38,167 bases of DNA from a virus, in IMG/VR virus record IMGVR_UViG_3300005581_000002, positions 1 to 38,167 of that record. The stretch is one strand, 5' to 3'. The notes below the pieces were generated by a model. It made no database searches, had not been told where the DNA came from, and worked only from the letters and a program-made list of their open reading frames with translations. This document shows, piece by piece, positions 21,924 through 32,003 of the stretch; position 1 is the first letter of the stretch, and the number at the start of each line of letters is the position of its first letter. The position numbers were made by a program, and so were the translations under genes.

Positions 21924-23897
21924 TTACGCGATTGCCAAGAAGATGTATGCGCCGCCGTTGGCATTGATTGCAGCGGGAGCCGTGGAGCTGATTTCAAAGC
22001 CTGCGGAATACGTGTCAACGTAGTCCGTGCTGGTGACTTCCACAGCCGTGCTGTTGAGCAAGAGGTATGGATCGTTACCCGCAACTATTCCGCGTGCGCT
22101 ATCCCAAACGTACCAGTCGCCTGTGCTATCGGTGCGCTTAATCATCACGAACCTTGAGCCCGCCGTAAAACCGCAGTCAATCTGGAGTGTAGTGCCGGTG
22201 CCAGTGTATGAGCCCACTTTGGATACGCCCGCAGCAGTTGCAAATAGGTAGGCGACGTAGGTAACACCCGAAGTGTTTATACCGTTTCCATCTCCAACTG
22301 AAAAAACAGTTGAAGTTGGCGAGGTGCTATTCCAATATGTTGACCCTGCTGAAAGTTTTGCAAGGTTTTGATTTAACCGCATGTAGAAACTGGTGCCCAA
22401 AGCAGCCGAATAGCAATTCCAATTAGGATCGCCAGCAGTTGCTATCCTTGACTTTACAATTATTAATTCAGGCACAACACTCAAATTATGCGTAATAGTT
22501 GTCGCACTTCCCGTTCCCGTATAGCAAACCTCATCAAAGAAGCCGGGGGCGCGGCGGAAGTTCCAAAAGATAACATCCGACCCGTCCCAACCAGATGGCT
22601 GCTGGAAACCTGTGTTATTCCAAAACCGCGTGTCGTTGGTAGAGGCGGCCTCTACGTCAGTTGCCGACGATAAAAGAAAAGGACCAGTTTCTGTTGTGTT
22701 GGTAGATACGCCGCGCAATCTGTCTACAAATCTAGGAGAAGTAGATACAGAGCCGGGGCGATACCCTTGAATTTGCAAATCAACGGGGAAATTGGTTGTT
22801 TTGACAGTACCCGTCGCAGAAGTAGAGGCAATAGGTATATACACCTTCGCCGCATCAGTCGGCACGGCCATCGGGCCACGGCGGATGGCGATGTAGATGT
22901 AGGTCTTGCCACTTGCGTTTACAGAGCCAGCAGTGCCATCTGGAGAGAACCCAGTTGCGGAAATCTGTATTCTTGTTGCACTCTGTTCGCTTAAGCCTGA
23001 ATTGGGGTAAAGGATTTTATCCGCGCCAGCAGGAACTATTCCCCGCATGTTGTCGTAAATCTCCCAGTCTTCAATCCCGTCTGTAGTTCGTTTTACAAGC
23101 ACCCATTGAGGCTCATATCCAAGAGTTACAACCGGACCTGTCGATGACCCATTACCGACATAACTCCCACACGAAATCACATTGTCCGTGCCGGTCAGGC
23201 CGAAGCCCCCTGCGTCGTGGGCGAATAGGTAGGCGACGTAGGTGGCTCCGTTAGCATTGACCGGCGACGAGCTGTCAACTGTGAATGTTGTTGATGTCGG
23301 ACCATATAGATACGGATATGTGCTGACAGCTCCTGTCGAGTTTAACAGCAAATAACCATTTGCAGCTAATGAACGGTGATACACCATCCAGTCCTGACCA
23401 GCGGCGCTAGTTTGTTTAACAATAATGCAGCCCGGAACTGATCCAAGGTTGTGAGATATAGTGCGACCAGCAACACCATTCCCCGTATACGTCACAATAT
23501 CAAAAAACTTCGGCTGCTCGCGGAAGGTCCATGAGGCAAAGTTGTCACCTGAGTAGTTAACAATAGAACCCGCACCAATAGAGAACCCGGTGCTAGTAAA
23601 CGCGGTTAATGAATTTGCTTGAGTAGCTTGAGCAGCACTTGTGTTAGAAACCAGTAAATTTGTTGCGCCTCGAACTGTGTCAACCAAGGTATGATTAAAC
23701 GCTTGCGTTCGACCTTTGATCCACGTCAACCCACCCTTACCGCTCAGATCAATCCCATTGGTGATCGTCTGCGTTGCGCCGTTGCCCGTGTACAGGTACG
23801 TCGAGAAAATGTCCTCGATGTAGTTGACGGGTGCAGAGCTGGAGGCATATCCAAGTGCCTGTGCGGAAGCAGCGCCTCGCGTTACAACAGTCGTCAT
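21924..23897 (-). CDS. tail fibre with five repeated beta modules (DUF7483-like), 657 aa
   Basis: Five related modules recur, each with Y-x-G-x-G (YTGNGVAGRT, YVGNGSSTGP, YTGTGSATTI, YTGTGTTLQI), then a VVLVK/IIVK-x-R strand, a W-x-x-Y/D element and a closing ANGATYVAYLFA strand. This matches DUF7483/lectin-like phage fibres. Parts near 22300-22500 and 23300-23650 are AT-richer than the rest of the genome, as expected for exchanged receptor-binding DNA. Probably the host-range determinant. Confidence 0.8.
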   Translation of the reverse strand: MTTVVTRGAASAQALGYASSSAPVNYIEDIFSTYLYTGNGATQTITNGIDLSGKGGLTWIKGRTQAFNHTLVDTVRGATNLLVSNTSAAQATQANSLTAFTSTGFSIGAGSIVNYSGDNFASWTFREQPKFFDIVTYTGNGVAGRTISHNLGSVPGCIIVKQTSAAGQDWMVYHRSLAANGYLLLNSTGAVSTYPYLYGPTSTTFTVDSSSPVNANGATYVAYLFAHDAGGFGLTGTDNVISCGSYVGNGSSTGPVVTLGYEPQWVLVKRTTDGIEDWEIYDNMRGIVPAGADKILYPNSGLSEQSATRIQISATGFSPDGTAGSVNASGKTYIYIAIRRGPMAVPTDAAKVYIPIASTSATGTVKTTNFPVDLQIQGYRPGSVSTSPRFVDRLRGVSTNTTETGPFLLSSATDVEAASTNDTRFWNNTGFQQPSGWDGSDVIFWNFRRAPGFFDEVCYTGTGSATTITHNLSVVPELIIVKSRIATAGDPNWNCYSAALGTSFYMRLNQNLAKLSAGSTYWNSTSPTSTVFSVGDGNGINTSGVTYVAYLFATAAGVSKVGSYTGTGTTLQIDCGFTAGSRFVMIKRTDSTGDWYVWDSARGIVAGNDPYLLLNSTAVEVTSTDYVDTYSAGFEISSTAPAAINANGGAYIFLAIA

Positions 23898-23909
23898 TAT
23901 AAACCCCTA

Positions 23910-24758
23910 TCAGGCGAACTTGGTCTGTGAAGCAAACACGGTGAACGCTGCCGATCCCGTCTTCACAATGGTGTACGTGTACACGTCAATGGATGACGCA
24001 TTACCAGCAGCCGGAGCCGTGCCACCCTGCCACTTTGGCGTTACGGAAGAACCGTCAACCTGCACTGCGCTGTTGTAATATGCCGTCGCGCCTTGCGTCA
24101 CAAGGAACGCAACCGTCATCATCTGCCCGGTCGTCATCAGCGTATTCAGCGACGTGCCAGATGACCCACGGAAGTTAACAGTCCAGTTGGCTGATGCATT
24201 TGCTGTGTAATACAGGACGCTCTGCGTCGTGACATCATAGGCAATCGTGCCAGTTGCCGCAGTGGCCGACACAGTTGCAGGCTCTGCAATGTTCGTCGGG
24301 ATAACTGCAATCTTGGACGTGCTGCCGGTAAACGTCTGTATGCCGGTAAACGTGTTATCAGCAGCCGCGCTGAAACCAGACGCAGGTGTGGTCGATGCCC
24401 ACGTTGTGCCATTGCTGGTTAGCACGTTGCCGTTGGTGCCGGGAGCAACAAACAACGGGGCGCTGGTTCCATTGCCTAGAAGCACATTGTTGGCCGTCAG
24501 TGTTGTTGCGCCAGTGCCGCCGTTGGCAACACCAACAGCCGCAGACCCGTTGACCGTGCCGTTGAGCGTCAGGGTTCCTGCGATAACTGCCGTCTTGCCA
24601 GCACCGACATTGATGCCGACCGATGTCCCCGTGCCAGCCGCGTTGAACAGTGCGTCAACAGTATCAAGGTCAGTGTTGAGCTTGCCGCCCCATGTGTCAC
24701 GGGATGCGCCGACTTCGGGCTTTGTAAGGTTTAGGTTGGTTGTAAACGTATCGGCCAT
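23910..24758 (-). CDS. tail fibre-like protein, 282 aa
   Basis: The start [38 protein letters not shown] is a common phage fibre N-terminus that joins to the tail. It is followed by [26 protein letters not shown] repeats and a C-terminal beta-rich part. Precedes the larger fibre gene. Confidence 0.85.
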   Translation of the reverse strand: MADTFTTNLNLTKPEVGASRDTWGGKLNTDLDTVDALFNAAGTGTSVGINVGAGKTAVIAGTLTLNGTVNGSAAVGVANGGTGATTLTANNVLLGNGTSAPLFVAPGTNGNVLTSNGTTWASTTPASGFSAAADNTFTGIQTFTGSTSKIAVIPTNIAEPATVSATAATGTIAYDVTTQSVLYYTANASANWTVNFRGSSGTSLNTLMTTGQMMTVAFLVTQGATAYYNSAVQVDGSSVTPKWQGGTAPAAGNASSIDVYTYTIVKTGSAAFTVFASQTKFA

Positions 24759-24769
24759 GACGGCTGCTC

Positions 24770-25552
24770 CTACTGATTAACCCATGCTTGGGCCGATGTT
24801 GCCTGTACTGTCCAAGTCTCAGAAGGAACCACTTGGCTAGTCCAGCTTTCAGCAGCCACAGTTTCCTTCTCCCATAGATACCGCCCGTTTGCCGTCATGT
24901 TCGACGACAGGGCCGCAATCATGGAGGCTGAATAGGTTGCCTTCGAGACTGCGATCATGTCGCTGTTTATCTCGATCAACTCTACAGCAGAATAAGTTGC
25001 ATTTCCAGCGGCAGTTGCGTCAGACGTTATGGCCGAGATTGCGCTGGCAAACTGGTAGCGTGTAGCCGTGAAGAAGGCGTCACTTTGTGATGCACCGACA
25101 GCCGCGACAATGATCGAAATGTACGCAGATGCTGTCCCGTCTGACGTGCTGGCACCGACTGCCACTGCCTCTGCGTCAATGGTCGCATTGGCCAGCATAT
25201 TCGACGTGCAGACTGCAACCGCTGCCGCAGTCTTTACCCTCTGCCCGCCAGCCACCATGTCGGAGGTGATTGCGATGACGCACGACACAAGGTCAGTGTC
25301 AGTGGCAACAGCGCCGCCGCTGGTGGTAGACATTGCTTCAGCTTGTGCGCTGATAAGTCTGGTAGGTGTTGCAACGCCATCTGACGTTACAGCTATAACA
25401 TTGAGTGCTAGACTTTCGCCATAGCTGTAAACGCCATAGTCATCCCCGCCGTAGTTTCGACCGGGCGCAGGGTCAACCTCAATGATGACAGACGTGCCAT
25501 AGGCTCCGTCGCCAAAATCATAGTCGCCATAAGCCCGACCGATGTAGGCCAT
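24770..25552 (-). CDS. repetitive virion surface protein, 260 aa
   Basis: After a Tyr/Gly start ([14 protein letters not shown]), about 8 degenerate units of roughly 22 residues run in series with the core (T/S)SDM-x-A ([40 protein letters not shown]). Ends with Trp-spaced ESWTSQ/ETWTVQ/AWVNQ repeats. Start is TAATG-coupled. The fold is unknown; a fibre or decoration component is likely. Confidence 0.75.
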   Translation of the reverse strand: MAYIGRAYGDYDFGDGAYGTSVIIEVDPAPGRNYGGDDYGVYSYGESLALNVIAVTSDGVATPTRLISAQAEAMSTTSGGAVATDTDLVSCVIAITSDMVAGGQRVKTAAAVAVCTSNMLANATIDAEAVAVGASTSDGTASAYISIIVAAVGASQSDAFFTATRYQFASAISAITSDATAAGNATYSAVELIEINSDMIAVSKATYSASMIAALSSNMTANGRYLWEKETVAAESWTSQVVPSETWTVQATSAQAWVNQ

Positions 25553-25944
25553 TAGTCAAGCGTGATGTCGAGTGCGCCCGCGTTGAACCGCAACACGTCG
25601 CCCGTATCAATCGTTTTGCTGGTCGTCAGGTTTGCAAACGCAATCAGGTTGCCAGAAGTGGATGCGTCCATAATACCAGCGGCAACCACAGTTCCCCATG
25701 TAGCCGTGCATTCTGCAAACTCAACCGCAGCCGTGTTGCTGGCTTCAGTAGGTGCAGTACCGGAAACCGTAAAGCTGGTTGAGACACGGGCATAAGAGCC
25801 GCCTGTAACCTCAGTGCCGCCGGTACTTTCAGTCGGGGCGACTGTGTACAGCGACACATACCAAGCAGTCGGGCGGGTTGCCGTGTTGGCCGTGAACAGG
25901 AAATCAAGTACAAGGTCTTCGCCAAAGTTTGTCAGGCCAGCCAT
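25552..25944 (-). CDS. phage tail-associated beta protein, 130 aa
   Basis: GLTNFGEDLVLDFLFTANT then TRPTAWYVSLYTVAPTESTGGTEV and GGSYARVS is the familiar sequence of small phage proteins near fibres, of beta-rich build. Coupled by TAATG at both ends. Confidence 0.8.
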   Translation of the reverse strand: MAGLTNFGEDLVLDFLFTANTATRPTAWYVSLYTVAPTESTGGTEVTGGSYARVSTSFTVSGTAPTEASNTAAVEFAECTATWGTVVAAGIMDASTSGNLIAFANLTTSKTIDTGDVLRFNAGALDITLD

Positions 25945-26561
25945 TAGTAAACCCTCCGGGTTCGTGCGATCAGCGGCGACCCGCTGTGTAGGGATTTCTG
26001 GGACTCATCTTGCAGCGATTGTACGCGAGCTAGGTAAATCTGTCCAAAGGTCTGCATCCGCGCATCATCCATCAGGAACGGTGCGGCATGGGTCAGAGCG
26101 CCATACAGGTAAACGTCGGGAGCCTTGACCAGCAGCCAGTTTGACGGGGCGGCATCCGACAGAGACGGTATCTTGCCGTAGTAAACCATCTCGATGTCAA
26201 CATCGTGCGCTGGTGGCGGGACAAGCTCAATCGCGCCATTCATCAGGGAGTAGAAGGTGGGTGATGTCAGTGCGCGGGTTGAGTTTACGATGTCGCTCTC
26301 ATCAAGGGTGATGTACCGCAACGGGCTCATGCCGCCGACAAGCTGTAGGTTCAATGCCTCCAGCCAGTCTGACGGAAGCTGCACATATTCCTCGTCAGAT
26401 GTGGCCTCTGCCCTGACGATCATTTGACGATCACGAAGCCGCGTATTTAGGTCAGCCTCGGCAAACTGGATGAACGTCTGTATCTGAGAAGTCAGATCAG
26501 CACGGTTCAAATAGTCTGCGATTGTGGACTGCAAGTTCGCGTAATTCGTGATCGTCGCCAT
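25944..26561 (-). CDS. head-to-tail adaptor-like protein, 205 aa
   Basis: ATG 26561 overlaps the upstream TGA as TGATG. MATITNYANLQSTIADYLNRADLTSQIQTFIQFAEADLNTRLRDR is the start of adaptor proteins of P22/marine podoviruses. DVYLYGALTHAAPFL is the conserved later helix. It would sit under the portal as the connector ring. Confidence 0.85.
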   Translation of the reverse strand: MATITNYANLQSTIADYLNRADLTSQIQTFIQFAEADLNTRLRDRQMIVRAEATSDEEYVQLPSDWLEALNLQLVGGMSPLRYITLDESDIVNSTRALTSPTFYSLMNGAIELVPPPAHDVDIEMVYYGKIPSLSDAAPSNWLLVKAPDVYLYGALTHAAPFLMDDARMQTFGQIYLARVQSLQDESQKSLHSGSPLIARTRRVY

Positions 26562-26896
26562 CAGCTTTTCATCCAATGCGTCCGAAATGGCGCGGCTTCC
26601 TCAGTCGCAAGCCACTTTGTGATTGCGCCCCGATCACCGAGAATACCGCGTTTCCGCAGATCAAGATAGAGCGCCATCGGCAAAGATGCGACCTTGACCA
26701 TGCCATCAGGCACCTTGTCAGTCTTGCTAATCAGGTCGCGTTCAGCCTTGGCCGCAGCGGCAATGTCATCAACATTGTAAACCGTCTCAAGGATTAGCTT
26801 GTTGTCTGTCGTTAGGTGCATCTTTTGCGACGTACCAGTCGTACTGTCGTGAGAGATCAACGAAGACGAATTTTGTGTGATGTCGTAATCAGCCAT
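26561..26896 (-). CDS. hypothetical protein between capsid and adaptor, 111 aa
   Basis: ATG 26896 is preferred to the adjacent ATG 26899 for a better distance to GAGG. The product is MADYDITQNSSSLISHDSTTG then a helical region ending WLATEEAAPFRTHWMKS. Family unknown. A hairpin separates it from the capsid gene. Confidence 0.75.
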   Translation of the reverse strand: MADYDITQNSSSLISHDSTTGTSQKMHLTTDNKLILETVYNVDDIAAAAKAERDLISKTDKVPDGMVKVASLPMALYLDLRKRGILGDRGAITKWLATEEAAPFRTHWMKS

Positions 26897-26915
26897 CATT
26901 TCCTCAGATGGTAAA

Positions 26916-26937
26916 GGAGCCGGGTATCCCCGGCTCC
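26916..26937 (-). terminator. post-capsid attenuator hairpin
   Basis: A 9-bp perfect GC-rich stem with a 4-nt loop lies 8 bp after the capsid stop, followed by only TTTACC on the leftward transcript. A weak terminator here would make capsid mRNA more abundant than downstream tail mRNA. Confidence 0.65.
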
Positions 26938-26944
26938 AGTTTTA

Positions 26945-27925
26945 CTAAGCAGAGATCAGGTTCGCCACGACGGCGTGAGCCTTCTCAGACTTAACGCGCA
27001 GGCCGTATTCCACGACCATTTCGGCCTTCGTGCTGTCGCCAGTGACGGCGAGGTCGAAGGTCTGGAACGGACGCAGGTACGAGACGGACGCATACTCGGG
27101 GTCAAGCACGAACGCGAAGAACGTCGGCTGGAACCTATTCGGAACAATCGACACTTCGCCGAAGTCACCGAGGTAGATGTCAGCCGTGGCGATGATCTTC
27201 ATCGGCTGGACGGAGTTGTAGTTCATGCGCTGCTGGGCAAGACCGGCAAACGCTGAAGCAACCGTCTTGTTGTAGGCGTTGACCATCAACACCTTCGGAT
27301 CGCCACCCTGCGTCCAGACCTGCTGGATAGCAGTCTTGAGCATGGTTTCGGTGAAGGCAACGTCGGTGGACGTGGACAGGCTGGTCCAAGCTGTAGACGG
27401 ATAACCGTTACCGCCAGAGCCAGACATTGCAGACACGACAGCCGCGTTTGCCTGCGAGTTCGTGATGAGCCATGTCGGCAAACCAGCAGTCTTACGAGCA
27501 ACCGAGGTCGAACCGGCAGCACCAGCCTGATTGCTCAGGAGGATGGCTTCCATGTCACGCTTCAGTTCCTTAGCCGATTTAGCCTTCTGATAGGCCATCT
27601 GCGAGGTCATGCCTGCGTTGTTCACCTTGTTATCGGTGTTCGACACGGAGACGACCTTGCGGCTGATCTGCGTGTAGTTGGCAACACGGACAGTCGGGGT
27701 GAACTCGGCATTGCCAGCATCCGCGCCTTCGATCACAGCATTGGCTGTGTCAGCGCCAGTCAGCACGTCCGTTTGCCACTCGAAATACGTGTTTTCGCAG
27801 GTGTCACGGCCAATGTTCGACATGAACGGCGTGTCAGTCGGCGAGATGTCATAGATGATATTGCTCAGGTCCGTGCGGATAGAGTTAGGACCGTCGTAGG
27901 TTGTGACTTTTGTAACCGATGCCAT
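26945..27925 (-). CDS. major capsid protein (SU10/DUF5309-like), 326 aa
   Basis: RTDLSNIIYDISPTDTPFMSNIGRDTCENTYFEWQTDVL and the following QISRKVVSVSNTDNKVNNAGMTSQMAYQ are hallmarks of the DUF5309/SU10 major capsid family (HK97 fold). Length is typical. It follows the scaffold gene directly and is followed by a terminator-like hairpin. Confidence 0.92.
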   Translation of the reverse strand: MASVTKVTTYDGPNSIRTDLSNIIYDISPTDTPFMSNIGRDTCENTYFEWQTDVLTGADTANAVIEGADAGNAEFTPTVRVANYTQISRKVVSVSNTDNKVNNAGMTSQMAYQKAKSAKELKRDMEAILLSNQAGAAGSTSVARKTAGLPTWLITNSQANAAVVSAMSGSGGNGYPSTAWTSLSTSTDVAFTETMLKTAIQQVWTQGGDPKVLMVNAYNKTVASAFAGLAQQRMNYNSVQPMKIIATADIYLGDFGEVSIVPNRFQPTFFAFVLDPEYASVSYLRPFQTFDLAVTGDSTKAEMVVEYGLRVKSEKAHAVVANLISA

Positions 27926-28936
27926 TTATTTTCTCCGAGAGTCGAGAAGACTGAAATAAGCAGCCGCGTCATTGACGTGGCCAGTTGCTTTGAGACGCTG
28001 TTGAACTCGCGACATGTCGTTGCCCTTCACAGGATTGCTGGAGTTCCCGCCGCCTCGAAGTGGCTTTGGCCCTTCCTGACGAACAGGCTTGGGGCGGTCA
28101 GCTTTCAGGGCGTCATAGCGGCGTGCTTTCTCAAGCATCACCACATATCGAGGATCGTAAACATTCTGCAATTCCTCTGCACTGAACCCAGCCGTCTGGC
28201 CATAATCCCGCAGTTTCTTCACAGAAGCTGTAAACGCCTCCGGTTCCTTCCATTCGCTAAAGGCCGACTTGAGATATTCTTGGCCTTGAACGAGAAGCTG
28301 CTGTTTAGCCGCTTCCTCTTGCTGCTGCCGTTGCCCTGCAATGCGTTGTTCTTCGTATTGCAATGAGGCGAGTTGCTGTTGCCTGTCTCGCCACTGGTCA
28401 CGGTAGATCGGATAGTTGATTGGATCGTCTCGATGAACCTGCGCCCAGTCCGGTTCCACCTCAATCTGCGCTTGCAGAATGGGTATTGCGGCTTGGATCA
28501 CCTGCTGCATCTGAGCGCGTTCTTGCTCTATCCGCTGCTTTTCCTGTCGAACTGCTTGTACATTACGCGAATAATCGGATTGCCTCTGGTAGCCTTCCAA
28601 AGCCTCTTTCAGCGGAACCTGCTTCGTCTCGCCGTCAATCTTGACGGTTACGAGCGTGTTCGGATCGAGCGGCTTCTTCTTCCTACCTTCGTCATCCGCG
28701 ACTTCATCTGCCTCAACATCATCGTCAGAACCGGATTCCTCCGGGGTCCATTCGTCTTCTGATGTCGTCTCGTCGGCATACTCAGCCGCCGCCTCTGTCT
28801 CTCCGACTTCGGCAGATACCTTCCGCTGTCCTCCGGTGTCAGCTTGAGCCTGTGGGCTTTCTGACAGTTCGGCAAACCTGCGAGCGGTATCAGCAAGGCC
28901 GATTTCGCTGGACTGCGACTTCTCGGCTTCAGACAT
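27926..28936 (-). CDS. capsid scaffolding protein, 336 aa
   Basis: The N-terminal third is acidic (EDEWTPEESGSDDDVEADE), the centre is a long Gln/Glu coiled coil (QEKQRIEQERAQMQQVIQAA), and the basic C-terminus carries a helix ending in MSRVQQRLKATGHVNDAAAYF, which fits scaffold binding to capsid. Adjacent to the capsid gene. Confidence 0.87.
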   Translation of the reverse strand: MSEAEKSQSSEIGLADTARRFAELSESPQAQADTGGQRKVSAEVGETEAAAEYADETTSEDEWTPEESGSDDDVEADEVADDEGRKKKPLDPNTLVTVKIDGETKQVPLKEALEGYQRQSDYSRNVQAVRQEKQRIEQERAQMQQVIQAAIPILQAQIEVEPDWAQVHRDDPINYPIYRDQWRDRQQQLASLQYEEQRIAGQRQQQEEAAKQQLLVQGQEYLKSAFSEWKEPEAFTASVKKLRDYGQTAGFSAEELQNVYDPRYVVMLEKARRYDALKADRPKPVRQEGPKPLRGGGNSSNPVKGNDMSRVQQRLKATGHVNDAAAYFSLLDSRRK

Positions 28937-28950
28937 AAGTTACCTCATTG

Positions 28951-29205
28951 TTAAGTGCGCTTCAAGCGGCGGTTAAACTGCGCTACACTGGGGGCCGTCG
29001 CCATCGCTGAAAGCTCCCCGCGTAACGCTGCTACGGCGCGTATCATGTAATACGCATCGTCTCGTTTAAGCCCAGCATCGGGCTCTGAATTTTTCCAGTC
29101 GGCTGTGTAGCCTTCCTCAAGCAGCCGGAAGACTTCCTTCATGCAGCCGCTTTCGCCAAAAGCCTTGGCCTCCCGCCACAGTTCCTCTTGCTCAAAGGTG
29201 GACAT
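28951..29205 (-). CDS. hypothetical protein between portal and scaffold, 84 aa
   Basis: A short helical protein (STFEQEELWREAKAFGESG, YYMIRAVAALRGELSAMA). No recognised family; a morphogenesis accessory by position. Confidence 0.75.
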   Translation of the reverse strand: MSTFEQEELWREAKAFGESGCMKEVFRLLEEGYTADWKNSEPDAGLKRDDAYYMIRAVAALRGELSAMATAPSVAQFNRRLKRT

Positions 29206-29206
29206 G

Positions 29207-31444
29207 CTACATCATCCCCGGCGGCATAGGCGGCATCATTGGCTGCTGCATCGGAAGCTGGGCGGGTTCAGGTGGCGGGGCATATGCCTGAGCCATCTTG
29301 AACATCTCCTGTATTTCCGTGCGCTGGCGGTCGATGTCTGCCCGGATGCTGGCAATATCAACCTGCGTGCCGTACTTAGCCTGTATCTCTGCCGCCTTCA
29401 GCAGGCTGTCAGCGATCAGTTTGTCACGCTGGAAGTCAGCATCCGACACTGCCTTCTGGCGCTCCAGCTCCTGCTTCGAGGCATTGATGATGATGTCAGC
29501 CTTGATCTTTTCAGCCTCAACCTGAGCCAGCAAGGTAGCCGGATCAGGCTTGTTCTGCCCAGCCGACATCTGCTGCATGAACGCGGCAACCTCCTCCGGG
29601 TTGACCTCTTTCCAGAATTGCGAGGCATCCTGAAAGCCCTGCAACGTGGTCATCTGGGCTAAGGTGTTGCGGAATTGCGACAGGTCAACCAGAGGGTTGT
29701 TCGGGCCGTATTTCTCAATTGCCTGCTGCTGCATCTGGACAATGGAACCCAGACCCATGAGGCGGGCTTCATCTGATCCACGGCCAAGAGCAATGTTCAC
29801 GATCATGTCCATCGAGGCATCCCAGCCACGCGGGTCTACGGCGATAAACTTGTTCCGCAGGCGCATGATCTTGGCTTTGTCCTGATGCTGGACAACAAGC
29901 TGGAGTAGACCTTGGAAGCACCGCTTCAGACCGTCAGAAAACAATCTGGCAATCATCTCAATGCGATCCTGAGACGCTGACAACTGGGCCTGCACAGCCG
30001 ACTTGGTTGTCGATTGCAGAACGTCAGCATCAAGACCCTGCGACGTGCGCGAGATGCCGGTGCGCTGGGTCTTCACTTCGTCCAGATACGCCATGACGCC
30101 GAGGGCAGACTGGCCCACAAATGGCGTCGAGAACGGAATGACTGCTCCGGCGTTACGTGCGCGGATAATCGCCCCTGTCTCATTGTTTAGCACGTCATCC
30201 ATGTTCACTTGCCCCTCAACCACCACGGTGCGCGGATGGATGGACTGGGCCAAGCTGTCGAGCGTATTGCGCATAATCGACGATTTAATCAGTTGCAGGT
30301 CCATCGTCTGGTCTGCAATCGACTGCCCGAAGATCGTGTGCGGGGTGGGGTCTGGCGACAGGATCGAGAACGGCGCAGACTGCACAACCTCCTGATGGAG
30401 AATATATGCGCCGTTGCCGATGGTGCAAACACGGTGCAGTTCAGCAATGCCGTCACCATCTTTGTCGATGCGGATGTATGACTCGACGTAGAACACCTTA
30501 TCAGTCGTCTCGTCGGATGTCTGCGTAATGCCGAAGAAAGACTGGTCAGCCGGGTTACGCACGATCACTTCTTGGTTCATCTCGAACCCGCCAGTGCCAG
30601 CATTCATCTCGACATCGTTGCGGTCGTAGCCCATCGACACAAGGTCAGAGACAGTCACCAGACGGCGACGGCCAACGTAGATCGCGTCGTCGATGCTCAT
30701 TGCTTCGTTATCAATCAGGAACTGTTCAGGCGGTACACATTCGACGATGTAGCGGGGTGTCTTCTTTGTCCTGCGCACACGCATCGAGATAAGCTGCTCG
30801 CCGGTCATCATGTCGGTTTCTTCGACATACTCCTCAACCGTGATGCCCTGATCCTGCGCAATGAAATTGGCCTCTGCCAGCGTCAGGCCGGAATACGAGT
30901 AATACTCGACAACCTCGTCGTCCAAAATATACCAGTTCAGGATGCCGGTCTTTAGGATCAGTGCGTCCTTGATGGAGTCATGCAGGATACGGAATCCGCT
31001 GTTTTCCTGCATAAAGATGTAGTTAATCAGATCGGTTGCCTGCTCTGCGGCTTCAACGTCTTCCTCGGATTTCGGGACAAACTCAAGCAACTTGTCGCCG
31101 CCGGTAAAAATGCGCAGCAAGCTAGGCATCATCGCCAGCACAGTGTCGCGTACCTCGGTCATCACAACCTGCGACCTGCCGTCCTCCTCATTGCCAAACA
31201 AATTGCCGAGGTAGTACGACATCGCAGTCTGTCGCTCTGGAGCGATGTAGCTGTCTATGTACGTCTGGCTGTCCTCGATGGCCTGAAAGACGATGTAACG
31301 AAACTCCTCGTCGTCCATCGGCTTATTTTCATCTCCCGTCACGTAGCCGGTTTCGCTGTTGTACGCGCTATCGGCTACGCCATCCGCAGAAATGGGGATG
31401 AGGTCGGGCTTATACCTGCCGGGAGTGATGCCATCAATTGCCAT
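29207..31444 (-). CDS. portal protein, 745 aa
   Basis: A large product with portal-type segments: MDDEEFRYIVFQAIEDSQTYIDSY, TEVRDTVLAMMPSLLRIFTGGDKLLEF, the wing region with PDPTPHTIFGQSIADQTMDLQLIKSSIMRN and a C-terminal Met/Pro-rich barrel helix. Length and order (terminase, portal, scaffold, capsid) fit podovirus portals. ATG overlaps the upstream methyltransferase by 11 bp. Confidence 0.92.
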   Translation of the reverse strand: MAIDGITPGRYKPDLIPISADGVADSAYNSETGYVTGDENKPMDDEEFRYIVFQAIEDSQTYIDSYIAPERQTAMSYYLGNLFGNEEDGRSQVVMTEVRDTVLAMMPSLLRIFTGGDKLLEFVPKSEEDVEAAEQATDLINYIFMQENSGFRILHDSIKDALILKTGILNWYILDDEVVEYYSYSGLTLAEANFIAQDQGITVEEYVEETDMMTGEQLISMRVRRTKKTPRYIVECVPPEQFLIDNEAMSIDDAIYVGRRRLVTVSDLVSMGYDRNDVEMNAGTGGFEMNQEVIVRNPADQSFFGITQTSDETTDKVFYVESYIRIDKDGDGIAELHRVCTIGNGAYILHQEVVQSAPFSILSPDPTPHTIFGQSIADQTMDLQLIKSSIMRNTLDSLAQSIHPRTVVVEGQVNMDDVLNNETGAIIRARNAGAVIPFSTPFVGQSALGVMAYLDEVKTQRTGISRTSQGLDADVLQSTTKSAVQAQLSASQDRIEMIARLFSDGLKRCFQGLLQLVVQHQDKAKIMRLRNKFIAVDPRGWDASMDMIVNIALGRGSDEARLMGLGSIVQMQQQAIEKYGPNNPLVDLSQFRNTLAQMTTLQGFQDASQFWKEVNPEEVAAFMQQMSAGQNKPDPATLLAQVEAEKIKADIIINASKQELERQKAVSDADFQRDKLIADSLLKAAEIQAKYGTQVDIASIRADIDRQRTEIQEMFKMAQAYAPPPEPAQLPMQQPMMPPMPPGMM

Positions 31445-32003
31445 TACCTGTTCCTTTTCTCACTCGCCACCACTTCCAGCCCCGATGCGTGCCGACCTCG
31501 TAGTCAGGAAAGTATTCCTTAACTGCCTGTTCTACACCAACCATAGGCAAATCGTCACCGCCTATCACGCCGCCCGGTCGTACCTTTGGCCACCATGCCG
31601 TGATGTCTGCCAATACCTCATCATATCCGTGACCAGCGTCAATCCAAACAAAGTTTACGCTGCCGTCGTCAAACGACTCTGCCGCCTTCGAACTGTCAGA
31701 CCGATGGACTGTAACATTCAACCCCGGAACACGGCCAATGTTGTCCTGAAACATTTCGAAAACACGTTGCAGATCGGGGTCAGCTTTATGCGCCACCTCA
31801 TCCGACCCGCCCCAGTGGTCAACAAAGTGCAAATCAACCAGCTTGCCGGAATTAAGCACCTCGACAGCTAGGAAGCAGGCAGACTTGCCCTTCCAGCAAC
31901 CTAGCTCAACAAAGATGCTGCCGTCAGACGCCTCACGGACGGCCTGTCGGTATGGCTCCTCGAAGCAAAACCAGCCCTGTATCTCCTCGAAGAAATGGTT
32001 CAT
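31434..32003 (-). CDS. SAM-dependent methyltransferase (class I), 189 aa
   Basis: VELGCWKGKSA (32-42) is motif I for SAM binding. LHFVDHWGG gives the acidic motif II, and NFVWIDAGHGYDEVLADI and GGVIGGDD follow as in Methyltransf_24/TylF-like enzymes that modify sugars or small molecules. No DNA-target motif is seen. Next to the glycosyltransferase, it may methylate a glycan or virion part; this is inference. Confidence 0.85.
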   Translation of the reverse strand: MNHFFEEIQGWFCFEEPYRQAVREASDGSIFVELGCWKGKSACFLAVEVLNSGKLVDLHFVDHWGGSDEVAHKADPDLQRVFEMFQDNIGRVPGLNVTVHRSDSSKAAESFDDGSVNFVWIDAGHGYDEVLADITAWWPKVRPGGVIGGDDLPMVGVEQAVKEYFPDYEVGTHRGWKWWRVRKGTGNGN

